The notes: generated by a model not told the origin, from the letters alone. Counted from the stretch's first letter, positions 10,552-22,206 are shown. The stretch: DNA of 64,000 nucleotides from Adenanthera pavonina (GCA_026686845.1 JAIVEN010000012.1:13270501-13334500), one strand, 5' to 3'. Made by a program: numbers and translations.

Positions 10552-12205
10552 TGTTGAATCTAGAGTTTTGATGATTCCAAACCAACATTTAAGAGCTTGG
10601 AATTAAGATATCAAAGGAGCTCAAAATGTTTCAAGCGAAGAAGTTCTGAGTAATCTGTGCAAGATTTGTTGTAGGATCATTAGTTATGATTAAATATGGG
10701 TAAAAGACTTTGATTTGATGAAAAGATGTTTTAAAAACTTGATTTTATGTTAAATCAAGAAATATTTGAAAAATACCCACCAAGAGACGAAGTTTGAAAA
10801 GTTTACATTGAACTGTCATATTGGAAATTCGAACTTTAGCTTTGGAAATTCGAATTTCGAGCTAAAACTGAATAAGTCTGAAGAGATGCTTTTCTGATAG
10901 ACGAATTTTGATTTTCCGAAATTCGAATTTTCATAAGTATCTGAAAGAAGCTGTCGAGCAACAGAAGAACTTTGAGTTTTGAACATTCGAATTTCAGACA
11001 AAATGAAACTTATGAAAACTGAAGAAATTCGTCTGAAACAATGTTAAAGTTCATCTGAAATCAGGATTATATTGAGTTTCAAACGTTGCTCACTGACAGA
11101 CGAACTTTGAACATGGAAATTCGAATTTCAGAAGCTAACGTTGTGAGTCTGTTGAAATGATATGATGACATATGAAGGACAGTGTTTACAAATTCGAATG
11201 TTGAAGTAATTATGAAAAGAGGTCTCTCTGACAGACGAACTTCACTCTTTTAAAATTCGAATTTCGAAAGAAAATAAACTACTGTGCTTATTGAGCATGC
11301 TACGGACAGACGAATTTTGGGGTTCCAAAATTTGAATTTCGAGGGCACTGTAGAAAATTGAAAATACTGTTCACACTTAACAGAAAAACTTTCTTCTTAA
11401 AAATTCGTATGTCACAACATGGAAACACTTTCTAAGTTTCAAAATTCGAATTTCACTTCATGAACAGACGAACTTCAGTATTTCAACGTTGGAAGCTCTA
11501 AACTTCGGTTCCTTCGAAATTCATCTGTTGAACAACTGAAATTCAAATTTCAGTATGTCAGAAGCATTAAATGCGGTTGGTTAACGGATAGTTTTTCAGA
11601 ATAACTGTTGGATAACTTCCCCAACGGATAGATTTTGCCTCTAACGAATAGTTGGGACCTAAATCTATAAATACAATATCATTTGAAGTTGTGGGTTACG
11701 AATCAAACTTTGTATATACTGAAATTCTGCCAAATTTCCTACTCAAAGACTTTTACCCTCTTACTTCAATACTTGTACTTCAACTTTCATATTCACTCTA
11801 TTCAAGAGAGTTTCATCTTTGTAAACAATCTAATCTTCATCTGGAAGATAGATTTTCTTGTGAAGAGATATCACAAGGGATTGTAAAGCACTTTGTGAAA
11901 GTGCAGAAAGTGATTGAGTGAGCTCTAGAAAACAGAGCACAAACATTGTACTGTGGCATTTGCAAGAAGCCTGTTGAGTTCTTGCTGAATAGTGGAAAAT
12001 CTCAAGTGGTGTCTTGGGGACTAGATGTAGATCGAACCAGGATAAATATCAGAATTTTTCTTCTCTCTATCACTACTCTTTCATCTTACTGCTTTATACT
12101 CTGTTTTTCTATCATACCTTGCTTTCTTCATTGTTTTCACCTTGTGCAGAAAAATTTTAATCTTCCCAATTCACCCCCCCTCTTAGGAAGTCAGCCTAAC
12201 TAACA
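10552..12205 (+). repeat. 5' LTR of copia element 1 (1,654 bp)
   Basis: Starts TGTTGAATC and ends CTAACTAACA, directly followed by the PBS. U3 is filled with TTCGAA palindromes, usually as AAATTCGAATTT (for example near 10850, 10920, 11120, 11257 and 11443), alternating with CAGACGAA words. A TATA box TATAAATA lies at 11666-11673. The end is the pyrimidine-rich AATTCACCCC...CTAACA, shared in form with element 2. Confidence 0.95.
11666..11673 (+). promoter_or_regulatory. TATA box of the 5' LTR
   Basis: TATAAATA lies about 540 bp before the LTR end, in a position matching the 3' LTR (21669-21676). Transcription would start shortly downstream and define the R region. Confidence 0.6.
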
Positions 12206-12207
12206 AG

Positions 12208-12223
12208 TGGTATCAGAGATTGG
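12208..12223 (+). other. Primer-binding site, initiator tRNA-Met type
   Basis: TGGTATCAGAGA starts two bases after the LTR. It matches the usual plant copia PBS (TGGTATCAGAGC, complement of the 3' end of initiator tRNA-Met) at 11 of 12 positions. Confidence 0.85.
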
Positions 12224-12260
12224 TTTTCCATTCAAAGGATCTCACAGTCCGGGAATTAAA

Positions 12261-14138
12261 ATGGCTGGCTTTGGAGAAAGCATATTACCATAAGGGAACA
12301 ATACAAATAGACCACCTGGCTTCAGTGGAGAGCACTATGGTTACTGGAAGATGAGAATGCAAATCTATCTCCAGTCAATCGATCTGGACATCTGGTCAGT
12401 CATTCAGAAGGGAGACTTTGTCCCAATGGCTTTAGAAGAAGATGAAAAGTACAGAGAAAAGCCAGAAGCTGAATGGAATGAGGAAGACAAAAGGAGAGTC
12501 TTGTTGAACTTCAAGGAAAAACACTGCTTAGTCAGTGCCTTGAATCAAGACGAATTCTACAGAGTCTCACAATGCTCCACTGCCAAGGAAATGTGGGACA
12601 CCCTGCAGGTTGCTCATGAAGGAACAACTAGAGTCAGGGAAAATAAACTGAATACCTGCATTGAAGAATATGAAAGCTTCAGAATGGCTGAAGGAGAAAC
12701 TATAAAAGAGCTACAAAAGAGATTCACTCTCATTGTGAATCAACTAAAGATCCTAGGAAAGGAGTACACTCAAACAGAGAAAGTAAGGAAGATTCTCAGA
12801 GCTCTCCCTCTGGAATGGCAACCCAAAGTAACAACAATAGAGGAAGCCAGAGGAGAATCAATGGCCTCTGTCACAGCTCTATTCGGCAGCCTTGAGGAAT
12901 ATGAAGGAAAAATAAAAGCTCTCAAGGAAGCTGGACAAGACAGAAAGAAGAAAGGTCTTGTTCTCAAAGCTGCTAAAGAAAAGGAAGAAGAATCTGATGA
13001 TGGAGATAAGCTGGATGAAGAAACTCTAGCTATGATGGTTAGAAAATTCAGAAGATTCTACAGCAAGAAGAGAAACAAGAAAATCTTCAAGAAAGGAGTA
13101 GCTGGAGACAGCAAGAAAGAAGCAAAAGAGCCTGTGACTTGCTATGAGTGCAAAAAGCAGGGACACATCAAATGGGATTGTCCACAATTCCTCAAGAAGC
13201 AAGAGAAAGAAAAGAAAGCTGCTGACAAAGGCAAGAAGAAGAAAGCCTACATCTCATCAATATGGGGCAACAACTCAGATGAGGAAAAAGATGAAGAAGA
13301 TGAAATTGCCAACATATGTCTGATGGCACTTGCCTCTGAAAAAGCTGAAATTCCATGTAGCAGTGATCAAGAAGAAAAGGTATATAAATCTGAAACTTCC
13401 TATTCTGAATTATTGGATGCATTTCATGAGCTGCATGATGAGTTTGTTAAGGTTGCTAAAGAACTGAAACTAGCTAAGAAAAAGATTAACAAACTAGAAT
13501 CTCAAAGCAACATCTCTGAAATTGCTCCTCTACCTATTGCTGAATCTGTCTGCTGTAAATCATACACTGATCTAAAGCAAACCAATGAATATTTAGTGAA
13601 AAGCATGTCTAGACTTACTAGAGGTAAAGATATGTTGTTTGCTTTAATGGGGAGCCAAAGAATATCACAAGGGAAAGCTAGACTTGGCTATGATCCTTGT
13701 GCTGTAAAAGAAAAGATTAGGAAGAAAAATCAGAATATATACATGAGATATTTTGTGCATGCTGAGAGCGATAGAAAGAAAAATTATATGTCACCTCACA
13801 TTGAATCATATAATCAACCAAGGCATGCAAAACAAAAGTATTATCTGCATTGTTTTCTTCCTACTTCTCAATCCAGCAGTCCATTTACCACCTGTCATTT
13901 CTGTAACAAAAAGGGACATATTTCCAGTTCTTGTGCAATAAAGAAAAATGGACTTGACAGGAAGGTTAAATGGGTTCCCAAGGGTACATCTATATCTAGG
14001 GAAAAGACTATTGACAGAAAAGGACCCAAACAAATTTGGGTACCTAAAAGGAAAATACGAACCTTGTTTTGTAGGTCTGTCTCAAAGCTAAAAGGAGCAA
14101 CAAATGGTATATGGACAGTGCCTGCTCAAGCCATATGA
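12261..14138 (+). pseudogene. gag: gag of copia element 1, one early stop
   Basis: Gag is the capsid-nucleocapsid precursor that packages the element RNA. The ATG at 12261 begins MAGFGES, matching the start of element 2 gag, but codon 11 is TAA (12291-12293) where element 2 has GAA, a single substitution. The frame then stays open to 14138. The N-terminal half is the copia gag domain (HYGYWKMRMQ, CSTAKEMWDTLQVAHEGT, LRALPLEWQPKV). Two CCHC zinc knuckles follow: CYECKKQGHIKWDC near codon 294 and CHFCNKKGHISSSC near codon 545. The second knuckle, separated by an acidic and coiled-coil-like linker, is typical of the SIRE lineage. The end overlaps pol in another frame. In intact SIRE relatives gag and pol usually share a frame, so a single-base indel near 14070-14105 is likely. 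Confidence 0.9.
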
Positions 14139-17100
14139 CCGGTGACAAGGAGAAGTTCATCACCCTTAGAGACAAGAAAGGAGGAAAAATGACCTTTGGA
14201 GGTGATCAATATGGCAAAATTGTCGGCATTGGCATTGTAGGCAAAAATCCTGAAACATCCATTGAAGAGGTGCTGTTTGTGATTGGCCTCAACCACAATC
14301 TGTTAAGTGTGAGTCAGACATGTGATAGAGGAAACTGGGTGCTGTTTGACTCAAAGTTTTGCCTAGTCATCAGAAAAAGTGATCACAAAGTAATCCTCAA
14401 AGCTCAAAGGGATGGTAACTGCTATACTATTGATCTTGATGAACTTCCTCCCTTAGATTCTATGTGTTTGATTAGTCAGGATAATGATAGTTGGTTGTGG
14501 CATAGAAGATTAGCTCATGTTAACATGAATCAACTTTCTAAACTAGTTAAAAATGAGTTAGTCACTGGCCTACCTAAAATCTTTTTTGAAAAAGACAAAG
14601 AATGTGATGCATGCTTAAAAGGAAAACAAACTAAATCTTCTTTTAAATCCAAAAAAGTAGTCACCACAACTAGACTACTTGCACTACTGCATATGGACTT
14701 AATTGGACCATCTAGGGTAAAAAGCATAGGTGGTAATCTATATGTGCTTGTAATTGTGGATGATTACTCTAGATTTACATGGACATTATTTCTTTCCTCT
14801 AAAAGTGATACCTTTGATGCATTTGTAACCTTAGCTAAGAAAGTGCAAAATGAGAAAGGTATTTCTATTGTGTCTATCAGGTCATATCATGGAGGAGAGT
14901 TTGAAAACTCATACTTCCTGGAGTACAGCAATGAGCATGGAATTGATCACAACTTCTCAGCTCCAAGAACTCCTCAACAGAATGGAGTAGTAGAAAGGAA
15001 GAACAGAACCATTGGAGAGATGGCTAGGGCTATGCTGAATGAAAAGGAACTATCTCAAGTGTTTTGGGCTGATGCAGTAAATACAGCAAGCTACATCATA
15101 AATAGAGCCTACATCAGACCAATCCTTGGAAAGACTCCATACGAGCTGTACAAGGGAAGAAAGCCAAATCTGTCACATCTCCATGTGTTCGGGTGCAAAT
15201 GCTTCATTCACAACAATGGAAAAGAAAATCTGGGTAAGTTTGATCCCAAATCCGATGAAAGTATATTTCTGGGCTATTCTAGTAGAAGTAAGGCATATAG
15301 AGTTTTTAATAAAAGGTCTAATTCAGTAGAGGAATCTGTGCATGTAGTATTTATCAAAAATGAAACTGCTTCTAAACATGTTTCTGATGAAGATGATCTT
15401 GTTTCAAACTTTAAAAGGTTAGATATCTCTGATGAAGATATAATTGAACCTCCAGAAATATCTGAATCTATTAATATAGAAGAAGATATTCAGGAGAGAA
15501 ATTTTGAAGAAGAAAATAATGAAGAAATATCTCAAGAACTCCCTAGAGCTTTGAGATATCAAAGGAATCATCCTGTTGATCAAGTGATAGGGAATGTTCA
15601 AGAGAGAGTTAGAACCAGAAAACAGTTAAGGGATCAAATGATTAATTGTGCTTTCATCTCGCATTTTGAACCTAAATGTACTGAGGAAGCCTTAATTGAT
15701 GAGTACTGGATTCTAGCCATGCAAGATGAATTAAATTAGTTTGAAAGAAATCAAGTCTGGGATTTAGTGCCTAAACCCAAAAATCATCCTGTCATTGGTA
15801 CCAAATGGGTTTTTAGAAATAAACTTGATGAATCAGGATCAATCATCAGAAATAAAGCTAGATTGGTTGCTAAAGGTTATAATCAAGAAGAAGGCATTGA
15901 TTTTGAGGAAACCTTTGCTATAGTCGCTAGATTAGAAGCAATCAGAATTCTATTAGCATATGCATACATGAAAAATATTTTGTTGTATCAAATGGATGTG
16001 AAGAGTGCTTTTCTGAATGGATATATCATGGAAGAGGTTTATGTAGATCAACCTCCAGGTTTTGAGGATTCTATAAAACCAAACCATGTTTATAAACTGA
16101 AGAAAGCTCTTTACAGTTTGAAGCAAGCCCCTAGAACCTGGTATGAAAGATTGAGTAATTTTCTAATTGAAAAGGGGTTCAACAAAGGAAAAGTATATAC
16201 AACTTTATTTACTAAGAAAGAAAATAAAGATTTACTTATTGTTCAAATTTATGTTGATGATATGATATTTGGTGCTACTAATGAATCTCTTTACAAGAAT
16301 TTTTCTAAATTAATGCAGGGGGAATTCAAAATGTCCATGATGGGTGAACTCAACTTCTTCCTTGAACTGCAAATCAGGCAGTGTAATGATGGTATCTTCC
16401 TCAATCAATCCAAGTATCTAAAGGAACTGCTAAAGAATTTTGGAATGGAGAATGTCAAGCCAATGGGAACACCTATGGCTACTACAACCAAACTGGATAT
16501 GGATGAAAAAGGGAAAATGTTCGACATCACTCAGTACAGAAGAATGATTGGATCCCTACTGTACTTAACTACCAGCAGACCTGACATTATGTTCAGTGTC
16601 TGTATGTGTGCAAGATTCCAATCATGTCTCAAGGAGACCCATGTAACTACTGTGAAACGTATCTTCAGATATCTTATTGGAACTTCACAGATGGGACTTT
16701 GGTATCCGAAGGGCAATGGAGAAGATCTCAAAGGATACACTGATGCTGACTTTGCAAGATCCAAAACTGACAGAAAAAGCACAAGTGGAACTTCTCAGTT
16801 TCTTGGAGGATCCTTGGTTTCATGGTTTAACAAGAAGCAAAACAGTGTGGCCTTATCCACAGCAGAGGCTGAGTATGTTGCAGCTGGAAGCTGTTGTACC
16901 CAAATCATCTGGATGAAACAACAGCTTGAAGATCTTGAGGTTGAGATGAAGGAAATACCAATCATGTGTGACAACCAAAGTCCAATTAATATTACAGAGA
17001 ATCCTATCATGCATTCAAGGACAAAACACATTGAAGTAAGGCACCACTTCATAAGGAATCATATCTTGAAAGGAGAAATCATACTGGAGTATATCCCAAC

Positions 17101-17200
17101 AGGGGACCAAGTTGTTGATATATTGACAAAGCCTCTATCAGAAGACAGACATTACAAAATAAGGAGAGAATTAGGCATGGTAAATCCCAATGAACTGTAA
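14111..17200 (+). pseudogene. pol: pol of copia element 1: protease, integrase, reverse transcriptase, RNase H
   Basis: Protease begins at once with MDSACSSHMTG (family DSGCSxHMTG). Then come the integrase zinc finger (H131, H136, C165, C168; residues counted from 14111), the integrase core with D196 in LHMDLIG, Y259 in RSYHGGEF where the family has Asp, and E295 in QNGVVERKNR. The Y259-E295 spacing is 35 residues, so the second D of DD35E is lost. An in-frame TAG at 15737-15739 replaces the CAG found in element 2. After it the same frame continues into the RT (WVFRNKLDESG, MDVKSAFLNG, YVDD at 16250-16261) and RNase H (STAEAEYVAAGSCC, DILTKPLSEDRH). The reading frame is open slightly upstream of 14111, to about 14075. 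The polyprotein would copy and integrate the element, but this copy is inactive without complementation. Confidence 0.93.
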
Positions 17201-17409
17201 GTGAATCCGTGTGCAATTCTATTTTTAGTTTTTCCAACATTGAATTAATTTTAACTTTAGCATCGGAGTGAGTTTAATTTAAGTTGCAGGTGCTCCTCAT
17301 GAGATTCAATGCTGATAAATTTGAAAAATGGAGCTTACCAGAATGGAACAATCAAAAAGTGAAGAAAGTGGCAGAAATTCTGAGTTTCTGGATCCATTCT
17401 GTAAGTTTT

Positions 17410-17960
17410 TAAAGTTAAAATTCGTATATTGATTGTATGTTAGACGAATCTCCTTGAAAAATTGAGTTTCTAAGAAAGTCAGCATGGTCAACGTTCGAAT
17501 TTGGATACCCAACAGACGAACTTCAGTCTGTTATAAGTTGGAACAGTTCTCGATAGTACCTCGAAATTCGTCTGTTGGACCTTCAAAATTCAAATTTTCA
17601 AGAACAAAAATTTCAAAGTTATGCTTGTCCAACATGATGATTATGCTAATGTTTATCTCTTAACATGCGAATGTTGGAAAACTCTCACAAAATAGAGAAA
17701 TTCGAATTTCTGACTTAAAATTTGTCCGTTGAAACATGCTTCTCAATGTTGAATCTTTGAAAGATGAGGTTTTGTATACATAATCCGTCTGTTGTTTGGT
17801 GAGTTGTTTGCTGTTTGATGTTTACACTTCAAAATTTGAACTTTGTTAGAACAAAGTTCGTCTGTTCATCTTGTGTTGCTTGAACCAAGCCACTGTGAGA
17901 TGAACTTTCTGAAGAATATTCGTCTGTCAGTAAGCCACTGTCAATGCTCTTAAATTCTGA
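17410..17960 (+). repeat. Internal LTR-like motif array between pol and the 3' ORF
   Basis: Carries the same words as the element's own LTR: CAGACGAACTTCAG (17512 here, 11465 in the LTR), GAAATTCGTCTGTTG (about 17562), GAAATTCGAATTTC (about 17698) and TTCGTCTGT repeated to about 17930. Around 17510-17600 it aligns over about 90 bp with 11463-11550 of the LTR. It directly precedes the ORF at 18050, so it may act as promoter or enhancer for that ORF (inference). Confidence 0.75.
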
Positions 17961-18049
17961 CTGAAATTCTTCATCTTCCACTGTTTAAACTGATTTTCGC
18001 ACCCTATAAACACAATCTCTGCTTCATTCTGAATCATTCATCCTCGAAA

Positions 18050-20221
18050 ATGGCAAGAGTAAAGAATCCTGAAGCTGGCAAAGGAGAGGCTCGTCTAAAA
18101 TGTTCGGTCAAATCACAATATGCTACTAAGGAAGGAGAAAAACCAAAGAGAAAGGCCAAATCCAGCAAGGGAACTCCTTCCAAATGCCAGAAAACTACAC
18201 CTAAGGGAGAATCTAAGAAGGCTGGTCCCTCTTCCTCAAAGATAGCAGAACCTTCAGTCCTTGTTCCTGCTGCTGCTGAGAATATTGCTTCCACTTCATC
18301 CTCAAGTACTGAATCTGGAGAATATGAGCTTACTACATTGCCATTATGGAGCACTCCATAGATTCAAGAAGAATATTCGACCAAGTTTGCAAACAAAAAG
18401 GTAATCAAACCACATTGTGTGAACTTGGAGGATTTCTTAGTCTCTAATAGTTTTGATGCTGGTATATGGATACTAAGATATAAAAATTTGTTAGAGATAT
18501 TGGAGAGGTATGATGATGAAGTGATAAAAACTTGGTATGCCTCCTTAAAATACAATAGCAAGAAAAGGAAGTGGGAGGTCAACTTGAGATCAAGAACCAT
18601 TTGGCTCTCAGATGAGACTGTTAATGAAGTGTTGGAGATACCAGGGCAAGATGGCCTCAAGATTGACATCACTGCCTCTGGATACATGGATGAGGCAAAA
18701 ACTACTGATGAAGAAGGTGGCCCCTTTCTGAACTACAAGGAGAGCACAATTCTGAGCACATTGTTCAGAAGAAAGGAAAACTGGCCAACCATCAACCTGC
18801 TGAAGCCCACTGACCTCAGTGTCCAAGTGAGGATCCTACACTACATAGTGTCTAGGATCATATTCAATAAAGGAGGCACCTTCAATCTGATAACAAGGGC
18901 AGAGGCACATATCATGGCAGCAATCATGCGTGGAAAGCTAATCAACATAGGTCATATCATACTTCAACGCATGATCAAGGCAAGAGATCAGAGAAAGGAC
19001 TCCATACTCCCCTATGCAGCTATCATTTCCAGAATTCTGCAGTATGCTAGAATTCAGCATCTTGATAAGGGGAAAGGAAAACCCACTGAGATCTTCAAGC
19101 AGGAAGAACTTCAGAGAATAGGGATTGAAAGGAGTGAAGGAAGATGGATTAGGAAGGGAGCAGGAAAATCAGAAGATCTTTTCTTTGTTGAAGGTGCCTC
19201 CCAACAGCAAGAGGGTACTTCTGAGGCTCCTGCCATACCTACTCCTCAGCCCTCTCTACCTATCCCATCTCTATTCAAGCCTACTCACATTCCATCCACT
19301 CCCTCCTCTCGTGCCAAGCCAACCAAGATCACTGAGTTGTATGGCAGTCTGTCTACACTCATTCTTAGCATCAGGGATTAGCAAAATGCCAAATTTGCTC
19401 ATCTGCAAGATCAAATTCACCAGTTGGCCACAAACATGAAAGTGGTTGCTGATGCATATGAAGATATCAGAAATGCAATTCCTGCCACATCAGCTCCACC
19501 TCAGCCAGGGTTCTCTGTGCCTGTTCAGTCTCCAAACCCTGAGAGTCCAAGCCCCTTCAAGATAGCCTCTTCTGAGCATGTTGATGGTGCTGATACTGCT
19601 GGTGCAATGAGGACACCAGGTCCTGGTCCACCCTTGGACTATGGTATAGAAGAAGAGGGTCTTCAGGAAACAAGTCCTCATGAGCTTACTCCAGCAGATG
19701 CTCAGGAATCAATTCTTTCCACTCAAGAGTCTGAGCAAGTTGAAAGGCTAGTGGCAGCCATCTCTGCTTCACCATTCCTACAGACTGCCCTAAATGAGGA
19801 AAGGAGCATTGTGCCTGTTGTTGATTTCAAAGATATTGCTCACAATGCTCTGCTGCAAGCTCAGAGGAGAAGGCTTGAAGAAATATTTCATCCTGATGAA
19901 CCAGCTCCTCCTTCTCTTGCTGTTTATGGACTTTTAGAGGAATAGAGAGCTCAATTAGCTCTTTCCAGGCAAGAAATAAAAGAGTTGCTTGAGGTCTCTG
20001 ATGATGATGAAGAAGCAAGTCCTGCTCCAGTTGAACTAGAAATCCCTTTTGCTCCTGTGCCACTTCAAGCCATTCCAGTTTCTCAGATCCCTCCTCCGGT
20101 TGATTTTGTTGGCCTTCCTGATGATGCCAAAAAGGGAGAGAAGAAGAAGCAAAATGGAAAATATGCTGCTGAGCCATCTGGGAAGACGTACAGCAAGAAG
20201 ACCAAGCAAAAGAAGAAGTAA
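18050..20221 (+). pseudogene. Envelope-position ORF of SIRE lineage (724 codons, three stops)
   Basis: One reading frame runs from ATG 18050 to TAA 20221, interrupted only by TAG at 18359-18361, 19379-19381 and 19943-19945. The N-terminal about 100 residues are Lys/Ser/Pro-rich (nuclear-signal-like KPKRKAKS). Residues about 124-380 form a conserved globular segment (NLEDFLVSNSFDAGIWILRY, DDEVIKTWYASL, RILHYIVSRIIFNKGG, QRMIKARDQRKDSILPYA) that also occurs in element 2 and in proteins labelled 'putative plant transposon protein'. The rest is Pro/Ser/Glu-rich and ends in a Lys-rich tail (SKKTKQKKK). SIRE1 of soybean has an ORF in this position described as envelope-like, but here I see no signal peptide or membrane segment, so its role is unknown. 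Confidence 0.8.
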
Positions 20222-20475
20222 TGGAAGGACTGCTTAAAACTTAGGCTTGAATCCTCTTGTTGTGCTATATTCTGTTTCAGATGCTGTTTGTTTGATGATT
20301 GTACTTTGTGTTTTGAAATTGGTTTCTAAAGTACTTTTTACTTTAATTGGTCTATGTAAAGCAACAATTATTGAAATGAATGAATTCCTTGGTTGCAATG
20401 ATTTGTACTTATCACTTCTTGAATCTCTTCACTGATGTGCTATATATGATATCTTTTGAAATATAATGCATATGT

Positions 20476-20488
20476 TGAGGGGGAGCTT
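20476..20488 (+). other. Upstream polypurine tract
   Basis: TTGAGGGGGAGCTT lies about 65 bp before the terminal tract. It is conserved in element 2 (reverse complement of 28081-28095) together with its downstream context GCAAACCCAAGTACTAA. It may be a second plus-strand priming site. Confidence 0.5.
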
Positions 20489-20540
20489 GCTAAAGCAAAC
20501 CCAAGTACTAATCCAGTTTGAAAGTTGTTTTGTCATCATC

Positions 20541-20554
20541 AAAAAGGGGGAGAA
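20541..20554 (+). other. Polypurine tract at the 3' LTR
   Basis: AAAAAGGGGGAGAA abuts the 3' LTR and is identical to the tract of element 2 (28019-28032, minus strand). It is the expected plus-strand primer site. Confidence 0.85.
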
Positions 20555-22206
20555 TTTTGAATCTAGAGTTTTGATGATTCCAAACCAACATTCAAGAGCT
20601 TGGAATGAAGATATCAAAGGAGCTCAAAATGATTCAAGTGAAGAAGTTCTAAGTAATATGTGCAAGATTTGTTGTAGGATCATTAGTTATGATTAAATAT
20701 GGGTAAAAGACTTTGATTTGATGAAAAGATGTTTTAAAAACTTGATTTTATGTTAAATCATGAAATATTTGAAAAATACCCACCAACAGACGAAGTTTGA
20801 AAAGTTTACATTGAACTGTCATATTGGAAATTCGAACTTTGGCTTTGGAAATTCGAATTTCGAGCTAAAACTGAATAAGTCTGAAGAGATGCTTCTCTGA
20901 TAGACGAATTTTGATTTTCCGAAATTCAAATTTTCATAAGTATCTGAAAGAAGCTGTTGAGCAACAGAAGAACTTTGAGTTATGAACATTCGAATTTCAG
21001 ACAAAATGAAACTTATGAAAACTGAAGAAATTCGTCTGAAACAATGTTAAAGTTCATCTGAAATCAGGATTATATTGAGTTTCAAACGTTGCTCACTGAC
21101 AGACGAACTTTGAACATGGAAATTTGAATTTCAGAAGCTAAAGTTGTGAGTCTGTTGAAATGATATGATGACATATGAAGGACAGTGTTTACAAATTTGA
21201 ATGTTGAAGTAAATATGAAAAGAGGTCTCTCTGACAGACGAACTTCACTCTTTTAAAATTCGAATTTTGAAAGAAAATAAACTACTGTGCTTATTGAGCA
21301 TGCTACGGACAGACGAATTTTGGGGTTCCAAAATTTGAATTTCGAGGGCACTGTAGAAAATTGAAAATACTGTTCACACTTAACAGAAAAACTTTCTTCT
21401 TGAAAATTCGTATGTCACAACATGGAAACACTTTCTAAGTTTCAAAATTCGAATTTCACTTCATGAACAGACGAACTTCAGTATTTCAACGTTGGAAGCT
21501 CTAACCTTCGGTTCCTTCGAAATTCGTCTGTTGAACAACCGAAATTCAAATTTCAGTATGTCAGAAGCATTAAATGCGGTTGGTTAACGGATAGTTTTTC
21601 AGAATAACTGTTGGATAACTTCCCCAACGGATAGATTTTGTCTCTAACGAATAGTTGGGACCTAAATCTATAAATACAACATCATTTGAAGTTGTGGGTC
21701 ACGAATCAAGCTTTGTATATACTGAAATTCTGCCAAATTTCCTACTCAAAGACTTTTACCCTCTTACTTCAATACTTGTACTTCAACTTTCATATTCACT
21801 CTATTCAAGAGAGTTTCATCTTTGTAAACAATCTAATCTTCATCTGGAAGATAGATTTTCTTGTGAGGAGATATCACAAGGGATTGTAAAGCACTTTGTG
21901 AAAGTGCAGAAAGTGATTGAGTGAGCTCTAGAAAACAGAGCACTAACATTGTACTGTGGCATTTGCAAGAAGCCTGTTGAATTCTTGCTGAATAGTGGAA
22001 AATCTCAAGTGGTGTCTTGGGGACTAGATGTAGATTGAACCAGGATAAATATCAGAGTTTTTCTTCTCTCTATCACTACTCTTTCATCTTACTACTTTAT
22101 ACTCTATTTTTTTGTCATACCTTGCTTTCTTCATTGTTTTCACCTTGTGCAGAAAATTTTTAATCTTCCCAATTCACCCCCTCTTGGGAAGTCAGCCTAA
22201 CTAACA
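20555..22206 (+). repeat. 3' LTR of copia element 1 (1,652 bp)
   Basis: Collinear with the 5' LTR. The first dinucleotide is TT instead of TG, a point change at the terminus. It ends CTAACTAACA, followed by the target duplication GATAC. TATA box at 21669-21676. The same TTCGAA/CAGACGAA array is present, with several palindromes hit by C-to-T changes (TTCGAA to TTTGAA). Confidence 0.95.

Larger units (their letters stand above)
10552..22206 (+). mobile_element. SIRE/Maximus-type Ty1/copia LTR retrotransposon, near complete
   Basis: The element is 11,655 bp and flanked by the 5-bp duplication GATAC (10547-10551 and 22207-22211). Order: 5' LTR, initiator-Met-type PBS, gag with two CCHC knuckles, pol in copia order (protease, integrase, RT, RNase H), LTR-like motif region, an additional long ORF in the envelope position, two polypurine tracts, 3' LTR. 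Long LTRs, a long gag and the extra 3' ORF place it in the SIRE/Maximus lineage. A hand comparison of the two LTRs gave about 38 substitutions plus one 2-bp indel over about 1,650 positions (about 2.3%), so insertion is relatively recent. Breaks: a stop early in gag, a gag/pol frame change, one stop in pol, three in the 3' ORF, and an integrase active-site change. Confidence 0.95.

Noticed and set aside
11652..11921. 89-codon frame inside the 5' LTR, repeated at 21655-21924
   Set aside because: It lies in the R/U5 region of both LTRs and is conserved only because the LTRs are copies; no protein homology and no element in the lineage is known to me to code there.
18050..20221. Calling the 3' ORF a true retroviral-type envelope gene
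   Set aside because: No signal peptide, transmembrane or fusion-like segment is visible; only the position matches.
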